Below are positions 7,001 through 14,632 of a stretch of 64,000 nt of DNA, one piece after another. The notes beneath the pieces were generated by a model that was given only the letters and a program-made list of their open reading frames with translations, ran no database searches and was not told the origin of the DNA. Source of the stretch: CAYVQZ01 sp964453435. Lineage in GTDB: Bacteria > Abyssobacteria > SURF-5. A program made the translations under genes and the position numbers. Position 1 is the stretch's first letter. Every line of letters begins with the position of its first letter. The stretch is from contig CAYVQZ010000003.1 in the NCBI GenBank assembly GCA_964453435.1, forward strand, positions 100,913 through 164,912, read 5' to 3'.

Positions 7001-9172
7001 CTATTCGTCGAAACCAAGCAGGGTCCGAACCTTGTCCACCATAGTTTCCCAGCCACCTGGTTCTTCCGCCGGGTCTTCATCGCTGAGGCTTGAAGGGTTT
7101 GTCACTGCTTCAGGAATTACGGTTTGGGAAATTTCTTCTATTGGTGTGTGTGTCACTTCGTCTTCTTTCCTTACTTCGCTAACCTCCACCGCGTTTTCTG
7201 GGGGTATCTCCTTTTCGGCGGGCTTCGTGTCAAGGTTTTTCCACATATCGGAAGACCATATCCGAAAAGCGCCGCCTTCCTTGCCGAGCCTGACAAGCAC
7301 CGTGTTCGATTCCTTGTCCATCTCAACGACTTCGAAGCCATCGATAATCTCGCCTTTTTTCACCACTCGTCGACGTCCATCGATTTCCAACTCGGCTTGA
7401 ACTATTTCTTTCGTATTTTTGTGTTCGTGAAATTTGACGAGAGTTGCGCCGGGAATCGGCGCGCCGTATTTGCAGCATTTCTCGCTCAACGCCTGAATGA
7501 GCGATTGACTCGGGATAGTCTGGCCGGCGTCGCTCGGTCTTTGTTCCGGCAATTTCAGCATGGTGAGAATGTACTCTGCAATCTGTTCCTGACCGAGCGG
7601 CTCGACCCGGTCGACGTTCTTCTTGGGAAGTGGAAATTTCGACCCACGGTTCGTACCTCCCATTGAAAGGATCAGGCTCTGGGTTTTTTCTTCCAACAAG
7701 ACGACGTCGAACACACGGTCGTTTGCACAATGCACACGATGTGTCGCAATCCATTTCGTCTCCAACTCGTTCGTAAGGCGGTCATATGACGACCCCTTTT
7801 GCTCGGGGGCATTGAACGTATCGCCGTCGTTTCGATCTCTCGATGGGCTGGTGAATGAAACACGTCGCGGTGTGCTGGCTCCGCCGCATTCGCTGAGGGT
7901 CGCGTTCACGTTTCGGCATTCAACCGTAAACTCTCCCGGCTCGATAAATCCCCAAAACCCGTCGGGAATAGGACCCCCTCCCCTGCTGTCGCGGGTCAGG
8001 TAGCTTCTCTGCCCCAGCCAGCCGTCGGCGCTGGCGGTCATTATAAAGCCGTCATATCCTCGCCCAAACCTGTCCGCCGAATCGCATACCCCCGCAATCA
8101 CATATCCTCCCGTCGGAATTTCCTCGAGGCCGTAGCCATAATATCCCGCGGCGCCGAAGAATATCCTGCTCCACAATATGCTTCCATCCGGTTTCATCGC
8201 CACGAGCCACGTAGCGGGAGAGCCTTCGAAGGAAGAGGTCCAACCGGTGAAAACATAGAGGCCGCGGGACTCAAGTGCGCTCTGGGCGCAATCTTCGTGC
8301 CTGCCTCCGATTGTCCTTGCCCAGAGTAATTTCCCTTCGGAACTCGTCTTGATAACATATGCGTCGCGACGGCCCTCTCCGAACGAATCGGTCCATCCGG
8401 CCACGAAGAATCCGCCATCCTTACACTGCACGACGCTCGTGCCACAGTCATCCTGATCGCCTCCGAAAACCCGGTCCCATTGATGCACTCCTTTATCGTT
8501 AGTCTTTATCAGCCAAACTTTCGTATCCGTTTTGCCGTCGGATTCTTTGTATCCCGTTATGATGTAACCGCCATCGCTTGTCTGTTGAACGCTATAGCCC
8601 GTTTCGTGCTCGCGTCCCCCGAAAGTTCGCTCCCATTGCACCGCCCCCTGCGCCGTGGTCTTGACAAGGTACACATCGAGGTTACCTACCCCATAGGAAG
8701 ACGAGCTTCCGACAACAATGTGGCCGCCGTCGCGAGTCGGACGGACGTCGAAGCCATGGTCTTCAGAGTCACCGCCGAACGTTCTGCTCCAGAGTTTGTT
8801 ACCCGACGGTCCGATTTTCAGGAGCCAAAGATTGGAACCCCCTCCCCCCAGGGAGCGTGTGTGCCCAACTACGATATATCCGCCTGCGGTTTTGCGAATG
8901 TTAAAAGCGCAGTCCTCCTTTTCTTCCCTGTGCAGTTCCCATTCCCTTCTGATACCGCTTCCGAAAATCCAGACGTCTTTGTGAGTAAATCCGGTGTCCG
9001 AACCAACTCCCGCAACGACCACTCCCGAAGTATGCGAGATGCACACACCGTAGGCCCCATCGTGGCCGGCGCCGGCGGGAATTTTGTCGTACTCCTCCAA
9101 AGCGCCGCCTGAAATGAACTGTACCGTGAGATAAGTGGAGAGTCCGACCGTAAGCGCAAACAGGTGTCCCAT
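7001..9172 (-). CDS. Secreted repeat protein (beta-propeller-like) with C-terminal extension
   Basis: A 723-residue exported protein. An excellent AAGGAGG lies just upstream of the ATG, and residues 1-25 form a signal-like hydrophobic segment. From about residue 40 to 400 there are six or seven repeats of about 50 residues with the pattern GGY-I-V-G-T-S-G-G, then D-WL-K, G, W-RTFGG (for example GGYIITGYKESDGKTDTKVW and WERTFGG). This pattern resembles PQQ/WD-like beta-propeller blades in extracellular proteins. The rest contains a cysteine-containing middle section, a short beta-rich segment around RRRVVKKGEIIDGFEVVEMD resembling a type II secretion GspC/PilP-like fold, and an acidic Pro/Glu-rich tail. 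The function is unknown; surface or periplasmic binding is likely. It is alone on its strand here. Confidence 0.75.
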   Translation of the reverse strand: MGHLFALTVGLSTYLTVQFISGGALEEYDKIPAGAGHDGAYGVCISHTSGVVVAGVGSDTGFTHKDVWIFGSGIRREWELHREEKEDCAFNIRKTAGGYIVVGHTRSLGGGGSNLWLLKIGPSGNKLWSRTFGGDSEDHGFDVRPTRDGGHIVVGSSSSYGVGNLDVYLVKTTAQGAVQWERTFGGREHETGYSVQQTSDGGYIITGYKESDGKTDTKVWLIKTNDKGVHQWDRVFGGDQDDCGTSVVQCKDGGFFVAGWTDSFGEGRRDAYVIKTSSEGKLLWARTIGGRHEDCAQSALESRGLYVFTGWTSSFEGSPATWLVAMKPDGSILWSRIFFGAAGYYGYGLEEIPTGGYVIAGVCDSADRFGRGYDGFIMTASADGWLGQRSYLTRDSRGGGPIPDGFWGFIEPGEFTVECRNVNATLSECGGASTPRRVSFTSPSRDRNDGDTFNAPEQKGSSYDRLTNELETKWIATHRVHCANDRVFDVVLLEEKTQSLILSMGGTNRGSKFPLPKKNVDRVEPLGQEQIAEYILTMLKLPEQRPSDAGQTIPSQSLIQALSEKCCKYGAPIPGATLVKFHEHKNTKEIVQAELEIDGRRRVVKKGEIIDGFEVVEMDKESNTVLVRLGKEGGAFRIWSSDMWKNLDTKPAEKEIPPENAVEVSEVRKEDEVTHTPIEEISQTVIPEAVTNPSSLSDEDPAEEPGGWETMVDKVRTLLGFDE

Positions 9173-9588
9173 GTGTATCCGCCTCCTTCATGTCGGCTCA
9201 AATGACAAAGAAACCGCGAATTTTTACCTCAAAGTTGCTTCACCCTCTTTGGTCGTCGGAAGGGTGTCAATCGCCAGCAGGGCAGGGTGTTTCAGCAGCG
9301 TTTAATAACTAAATTTTATATATTACGGAGATATTTTACTAATCATTGTAAGAAGTGTCAAATCATAAATAACGGGAGGAGCCGGTCCACTGCGCTTGGT
9401 ACCCGAACGGCTTTCTATTTGTATGTTTTCAGGCGCTTTGCCCGGCGCCACATTCCAAGAAGCGTAATGCTACAAAGGTTTTCCTCAATTCGCCATTTGC
9501 CGGTTCGAGATTTTTGGCTGTTCCCGGAATGGCAACGATGAAGCATCTGACGACTGATTCGGAAGACAAGTAGCCTTCGACTCGCTGA

Positions 9589-9612
9589 GTCGGCTCAGAG
9601 CCCAGAGCCGAC
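9589..9612. repeat. Inverted repeat next to the acylase promoter
   Basis: Perfect 8-bp arms GTCGGCTC/GAGCCGAC separated by 8 nt, ending two bases before the -35 box at 9615. The position fits an operator or activator site; it could also be the terminator-like end of an unseen transcript. Confidence 0.4.
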
Positions 9613-9614
9613 CC

Positions 9615-9643
9615 TTGACAATGAGAGGCGCCAAACCTATAAT
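9615..9643 (+). promoter_or_regulatory. Consensus sigma70 promoter of the acylase gene
   Basis: Perfect TTGACA (9615-9620), 17-nt spacer and perfect TATAAT (9638-9643). Transcription would begin near 9650, so the in-frame TTG at 9658 is an unlikely start and the GTG at 9712 is favoured. Confidence 0.85.
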
Positions 9644-9711
9644 TTCCTGATGTTGAGTTGACTCCCGCCCTCCCCCGCACAAATCGTCCTGCGCTCGAAC
9701 AAGGAGCATTT

Positions 9712-12123
9712 GTGAGAAAAGCCGTCATTGGAATTCTGCTGGTTCTCTGTGTGGCCATGGCGGCAGCGTTTGGCGCCGCAATCTGGGCATGGTGTGAATT
9801 GCGAAGCGCGCTCCCGCAAACTTCCGGGAATCTGACTCTCACGGGTATTTCGGGACAAGTCGACATTTACCGGGACGAGTATGGAATCCCGCACATCTAT
9901 GCGCAGAACCAGAGGGACTTGATGTTTGCAGTGGGCTTTGTGTCCGCCCAGGACAGGCTCTGGCAAATGGACGTGACGCGCCGCGCGGCGACCGGCAGGC
10001 TCGCCGAGATTTTCGGGGAAACCGCGCTCAAAGCCGACCTTCTGGTTCGGACTCTCGACTTCGAGCAGATTGCGAAACGCGAGGTGGCTATTCTTCCGCC
10101 ACCGCTGGCTGTCGAGCTGGAAGCATACTCGAATGGGGTCAACGCGTACATCGAACAGCAGGCGGCGCTTCCGCCCGAGTTCGGAGTTCTCGACTACCGG
10201 CCCGAGCCGTGGCGACCATTTGAATCGCTGGCGATCTCGAGGCTGCTCGCATGGCAGCTTTCGAAGAACTTTGAGAGCGAGATCGTCATATGGAAGCTGG
10301 TGGAGAAACTCGGCGCCGAGCAGGCCGCCGAGCTTGGACCGACGTATCCTTCCTCGGGGCCGTTCATTCTGTCGGGGGAAGCGGTTGGAAGCCCGGGACG
10401 GAGCCTTTCCACGCTTGAGGATGGTTCGAAGGCACTCGATGAAATTGTGGGCACATCGGGCGGAAGCAACAGTTGGGTGATCGGCGGATCCCGGACGGTA
10501 AACGATGCGCCGATTCTCGCAAACGACCCGCACCTGAGCGGAACGAAGATGCCTTCGATCTGGTATTACGTTCACCTTGTCGGCGGAAAATACGATGTCA
10601 TCGGGGGCCTGGTTCCCGGGACGCCGTTGCCGATTCTCGGACATAATCGTCGGATCGGCTGGGGTGTTACCAATATGAATGCCGATGTTCAGGATCTCTA
10701 TATCGAGCGCATAAATCGTGAAGACCCCCACCAGTATGAATACGACGGCAGGTGGGTGGACATGGATTCTCGATGGGAGCGAATCTATTTTCGGACGCGG
10801 AAGGGTGAGCGGTCGTTTATCGAAAAACAAATCAAGCTTACCATCCACGGACCCCTTGTAAACGAGCTTGCGCCGGGGGTCACCGACGCCATCAGCCTCA
10901 GGTGGACCGGTTTGGATCCGAGCCGCGATTATCAGGCGCTGGCCGGAATCAGTGTTGCCCGAAACTGGAAGGAGTTCTGCCGCGCGCTCAGCAATTTCTC
11001 GGTTGCGCCTCAAAACTTCATCTATGCGGACGGGGATGGGAACATCGGCTATTACGGAGCGGGGAGAATACCGATTCGGTCCGGCGGCGACGGGGTCATG
11101 CCGCAACAGGGATGGCTCGGCGAGAATACCTGGTCGGGTGAGATCCCGTTCGAGGAGATGCCGCATGAACTGAATCCTCCGGACGATTACATCGTGACCG
11201 CGAATAACCGCGTGGCTGGCGATGACTACGAGCATTTTCTCTCTGCCGAATGGGCGCCCGCCTATCGGAGCGGGAGAATCGCGGAATTGCTCGAGAGCAC
11301 ACAGAAGCACGACGCAAAGAGTGTGGCGAGCATGCAATCGGACACCCGCTCATTGCTTGCGGAACTCCTGCTGGAAATCGTAATGCCGACGATTGACGGG
11401 TTGACCGGCCCGGAGGCGCGGCAGGCGGCCGCATACTTGAAGCAGTGGGGCTTCGACAACACGAAAGAAAGCGTGGCGGCCACAATCTACCATGAGTTTC
11501 TGCTCAAATTCGCATTCAATACGTTCGCGGACGACCTGGGAAACGAACTCGCGCGCGAGTACCTGAACCAATACTATCTCTGGATAGAGCGGTTTGTCGG
11601 TTTTGTGCAAGAGGATTCGCACTGGTTCGATGACCGGCGTACGGACGCGGTCGAGAACCGCGACGACATGGTTATTCGAAGCTTCGAGGAAGCGGTCGCA
11701 TCGCTTCGCAGCAGGCTGGGCGGAGACATGTCGGACTGGCGATGGGGAAAAACGCATCGGGTGGAATTTCGACATCCGCTGGACCGCATCCGCATATTCA
11801 GGATGCTCTTCAATCGCGGACCTTTCCCGTTTCCCGGCGACGGCGAATCGGTTAACCGGGGCACGTTTGCCTTCAGTGACCCGTATCGGGTTACAATGGC
11901 GGCATCGCTCAGGCATATCATGGATTTCTCCGATGTCGGCGTCACTCTCGGCATCCACACGACGGGCCAATCGGGCAACCCCGCGAGCCGCCACTATGAT
12001 GACTTCGTCGAGAGGTGGAGAAACGGTTCCTATGTGAGTTTGATGATGAACGAACAAGATTTTGCCGGAAAGGTCGAGGGGCATTTGAAGCTACTTCCCG
12101 CAATCGCCGCTTCGGCGCCGTAA
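9712..12123 (+). CDS. Penicillin acylase-family N-terminal nucleophile hydrolase
   Basis: An amidase precursor of 803 residues starting at GTG 9712, which has AAGGAG seven bases upstream. A hydrophobic segment (residues 5-25) exports or anchors it. The family folds as an alpha chain, a spacer and a beta chain that begins with the catalytic Ser released by autocleavage; here that is Ser252 in GGSNSWVIGG. Supporting motifs are DEYGIPHIYAQNQRDLMFA near the N-terminus, LANDPHLSGTKMPSIWY after the Ser, and GHNRRIGWGVTN. Relatives cleave beta-lactam side chains or acyl-homoserine lactones, but substrates vary widely and cannot be told here. A 2-hydroxyacyl-CoA dehydratase subunit follows after 13 nt, so the two are probably co-transcribed. 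Confidence 0.9.
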   Translation: MRKAVIGILLVLCVAMAAAFGAAIWAWCELRSALPQTSGNLTLTGISGQVDIYRDEYGIPHIYAQNQRDLMFAVGFVSAQDRLWQMDVTRRAATGRLAEIFGETALKADLLVRTLDFEQIAKREVAILPPPLAVELEAYSNGVNAYIEQQAALPPEFGVLDYRPEPWRPFESLAISRLLAWQLSKNFESEIVIWKLVEKLGAEQAAELGPTYPSSGPFILSGEAVGSPGRSLSTLEDGSKALDEIVGTSGGSNSWVIGGSRTVNDAPILANDPHLSGTKMPSIWYYVHLVGGKYDVIGGLVPGTPLPILGHNRRIGWGVTNMNADVQDLYIERINREDPHQYEYDGRWVDMDSRWERIYFRTRKGERSFIEKQIKLTIHGPLVNELAPGVTDAISLRWTGLDPSRDYQALAGISVARNWKEFCRALSNFSVAPQNFIYADGDGNIGYYGAGRIPIRSGGDGVMPQQGWLGENTWSGEIPFEEMPHELNPPDDYIVTANNRVAGDDYEHFLSAEWAPAYRSGRIAELLESTQKHDAKSVASMQSDTRSLLAELLLEIVMPTIDGLTGPEARQAAAYLKQWGFDNTKESVAATIYHEFLLKFAFNTFADDLGNELAREYLNQYYLWIERFVGFVQEDSHWFDDRRTDAVENRDDMVIRSFEEAVASLRSRLGGDMSDWRWGKTHRVEFRHPLDRIRIFRMLFNRGPFPFPGDGESVNRGTFAFSDPYRVTMAASLRHIMDFSDVGVTLGIHTTGQSGNPASRHYDDFVERWRNGSYVSLMMNEQDFAGKVEGHLKLLPAIAASAP

Positions 12124-12136
12124 CGAGGACGAAACA

Positions 12137-13270
12137 ATGAAGACCGAAAAGACTGTCGGTGGGTTGTTCAGGGATATCGTCGAAAATCGCGAACATTACC
12201 TCAGGGAATACAAAGAGCGCACAGGCAAGAAGATTTTCGGCTACTTTTGCTCATACACTCCCGAGGAACTGCTCCATGCCGCGGGCATCCATCCGGTGCG
12301 ACTCTTTGGCGGGACGGAGGATATTACGCAAGCCGACACGCTGATTCAGAGTTTTGTGTGTCCGTTTGTGCGGGGCGTTCTCGACACGGCTCTCAAGGGA
12401 GGATTCGATTACCTTGACGGCATCGTTCATTCGTACACGTGCGACGCGACCTGCGGTCTTTTCGGCATCTGGCAGAGAAACATTCGGACTGATTTTACGT
12501 ATATGTTTGCTCCTCCTTACTTCATGAGCAACAGTTCGCTCCGATATTACGTGAGTGAATTGGCGAAGCTGCGCGCTTCGATTGAGACGTTCACGGGCGA
12601 ACCCATCTCCGACGACGCGCTGCGCGAGAGCGCTCGGGTTCTGAATGGGAGGCGCTCGGTCCTCAAGAGACTGTATAGGCTCCGCGCCGCCAACCCCGCG
12701 CCCATCAGCGGCAGTGAAGCGCTGGACACCGTGCTGGCGGGCGCAATCATGCCTCCGGAGGAATACACGGAAATGGTCGAGTCGCTCATCAGCGAAATCC
12801 TGAGACCGGCAGCGTGCGGGCAGGACCCCCACCGGGTATTCATCTCCGGAAGCGAGCTTCACGATCGGGAAATCCTGCAAGTGATTGAAGAAGCCGGCGC
12901 CGTCATTGTCGGAGACGACCTCTGCACGGGCGCCAGAAACTTTGCCGGCCCCTTGGAAACAGAGGGGGACCCGCTGGAATCCCTGGCGCGCCGTTACCTG
13001 GACCGAATCCCCTGTCCCAGCCGCTTGCCCTTCAGCCAAAGACTGGAGTTCATCATCGAGGGCATGAGAGAATCCCGCTCCGAGTCCCTGATATTCATCA
13101 TCCAAAAATTCTGTGACCCTCACCTTGCCGAACAACCCCTCATCAGTGAGGCTTTGAAGAAAGCGGGCATCCCGAACATGGTGATCGAGACCGAGCATCG
13201 TATGGGCCCGAGCCGCGAACAGATACGAACGCGCGTGCAAGGGTTTCTGGAAATGATCTCGGCGAAGTGA
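12137..13270 (+). CDS. 2-hydroxyacyl-CoA dehydratase subunit (HgdB/BcrC/FldB-like)
   Basis: A 377-residue member of the family of Fe-S dehydratase and benzoyl-CoA reductase subunits. Family features include KIFGYFCSYTPEELLHAAG near the N-terminus, SFVCPFVRGVLD, the cysteine-rich HSYTCDATCGL, and the end KFCDPHLAEQPLI with ETEHRMGPSREQIRTRVQGF. Cysteines in these segments ligate a [4Fe-4S] cluster in known members. Catalysis normally needs a second, related subunit and an ATP-dependent activator (HgdC-type); neither is in the window, so this may be an orphan subunit with a different role. It follows the acylase gene after 13 nt. It is a typical protein of strict anaerobes. Confidence 0.85.
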   Translation: MKTEKTVGGLFRDIVENREHYLREYKERTGKKIFGYFCSYTPEELLHAAGIHPVRLFGGTEDITQADTLIQSFVCPFVRGVLDTALKGGFDYLDGIVHSYTCDATCGLFGIWQRNIRTDFTYMFAPPYFMSNSSLRYYVSELAKLRASIETFTGEPISDDALRESARVLNGRRSVLKRLYRLRAANPAPISGSEALDTVLAGAIMPPEEYTEMVESLISEILRPAACGQDPHRVFISGSELHDREILQVIEEAGAVIVGDDLCTGARNFAGPLETEGDPLESLARRYLDRIPCPSRLPFSQRLEFIIEGMRESRSESLIFIIQKFCDPHLAEQPLISEALKKAGIPNMVIETEHRMGPSREQIRTRVQGFLEMISAK

Positions 13271-13344
13271 CTCGCGCCGGCGGAGCCTTGCGATGCGCAC
13301 GTTACGCGGTGGAGAATGAGCGAAGCCGTTCGGATGACCGAATA

Positions 13345-13995
13345 TCAGTCCGCGTCGGTGTTCACGCTGTCGGCGGGAACCAGGTAGAGCTCGACGTGGA
13401 GGTCGGCTTCGTCTTTGTTCCGGACGGCGCCAAACATGGCGCTGTAGGGCGTTATTCCGAAATCACTCTGCCGAAAACTCAGGGCTGCCTTACCCCGCAG
13501 GCCGTCGGGCTCTTCCGATACCGCCGCCGGAAAAGAAACAGTCTTCGTCACGCCGTGAATGGTTAAGTTTCCCGTCACCACGTATTGCTCATCGGTTTGC
13601 CGCTCGATATGAGTTGAATCGAACCGAATGGCGGGATATCGACTCACATTCAACTGTACGGCGGACTCCATGGCAGACTGGATTTTTTCCCTGTCTTCTC
13701 TTCCCAGAGGTTTTGTAAGTCCGTACTTCTGACGCATCGCCGGTTCATCGGCGAGAAGGGAAGCAGCCTCGGCCTCAACCCACAGCGACGGCGGGTCGGC
13801 TTCGGCTTCGCCGAGGTACCGGCTCGCCCGAATCACGTGATTATGAGCGAGAACCGCCGCAACGCCCGCCTTATGGAGCCTGACCACGAGTTCGCTCCTG
13901 GCCGGATCAACGCGGTAATCGGCGCCCTCTGCCGAACCTGAGAAAACGCCCGCACCAAGAATCATGACAAGCGCCGCCTGCACAATTTGTTTCAT
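13345..13995 (-). CDS. YceI-family periplasmic protein
   Basis: 216 residues with a signal peptide (MKQIVQAALVMILGAGVFSG then a cleavage-like SAEGA). The mature part is the YceI lipocalin-like barrel: ADYRVDPARSELVVRLHK at the start, RYPAIRFDSTHIER, the typical VTGNLTIHGVTKTVSFP and LSFRQSDFGI. YceI proteins bind isoprenoid or other amphiphilic molecules in the periplasm. AAGGTGG lies upstream of the ATG. It is convergent with the dehydratase gene. The isoprenoid-binding family and the neighbouring geranylgeranyl-reductase-like flavoprotein could be related in function, but that is inference from proximity only. Confidence 0.88.
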   Translation of the reverse strand: MKQIVQAALVMILGAGVFSGSAEGADYRVDPARSELVVRLHKAGVAAVLAHNHVIRASRYLGEAEADPPSLWVEAEAASLLADEPAMRQKYGLTKPLGREDREKIQSAMESAVQLNVSRYPAIRFDSTHIERQTDEQYVVTGNLTIHGVTKTVSFPAAVSEEPDGLRGKAALSFRQSDFGITPYSAMFGAVRNKDEADLHVELYLVPADSVNTDAD

Positions 13996-14084
13996 AGTCT
14001 ACCACCTTCGCGAAAAAACAAAGCGTTTCACGCGCCTGACATTTCGTTGAGGCGCACTTCCGTAACAGTGTGGGTATTCGACGG

Positions 14085-14325
14085 TCACAGTGAGACTGTC
14101 CGATAATTCACCAGTTCGCGCTTCGGGGCCAGTCCGCCAATCTATCCCGCCTTTGGCGGGACCAAAAGGCGGGCGATTTTGTAATCGGGGACAGTGAATC
14201 TGTCTCACGATTGATGCCGAAGGTCGTTTGCTTCGGAGACAGTCCCGATTCTACGGCACTTCGTGCCCGTAAATCTGGGACAGTCCCCTACGCTGGGCAG
14301 CCGTGAGACAGATTCACAGTACCCG
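14085..14325 (+). repeat. Dispersed palindromic repeat, copy B
   Basis: Same family as copy A: TCGGGGACAGTGAATCTGTCTC (14187 onward), then CAGTCCCGATTCTACGGCAC and TGGGACAGTCCCC around 14240-14288, then CCGTGAGACAGATTC. It lies in the gap between yceI and the flavoprotein. A partial unit CAGTGAGACTGTCC is at about 14089. Confidence 0.8.
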
Positions 14326-14562
14326 GCAGGGCGATTTTCGGTCCACCGCATAGTTTGATCGGACTGATTCAGAGTTCCCCCTTTCGCGCTTCGGATGCGG
14401 GAACGAATTCGCGCCGACAAAAGAATTTCGCCCTCCGACCAGTAGCGTTCACTGAATTATTTCATCGATTTAAACGGTTTGCCAGAATCTCGTGCAAGGA
14501 TTTTTCGATTTCTCCCGTCCCTCAGGGCCGTGCGGGACGAGATTCCCGCTTTTCCAACACTT

Positions 14563-14591
14563 TTGCAGGCTTTGTAGGTGTATGGTAAAAT
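14563..14591 (+). promoter_or_regulatory. Promoter of the duplicated flavoprotein gene
   Basis: TTGCAG (14563-14568), 17-nt spacer, TAAAAT (14586-14591). It excludes the start at 14492 and supports the ATG at 14633. Confidence 0.6.
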
Positions 14592-14632
14592 TTAACTTAG
14601 ACTTGGTGTTCACTGGCAACGGAATCGGACAA

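Larger units (their letters stand above)
9173..9711. other. Divergent intergenic region
   Basis: 539 nt between the secreted repeat protein and the penicillin acylase. It holds an AT-rich stretch around 9300-9375 (probably the minus-strand promoter area), an inverted repeat at 9589-9612 and a plus-strand promoter at 9615-9643. I see no gene or recognisable RNA in it. Confidence 0.5.

Noticed and set aside
9637..11337. 566-codon open frame on the minus strand
   Set aside because: Antisense to the penicillin acylase gene, which has clear motifs, promoter and ribosome-binding site.
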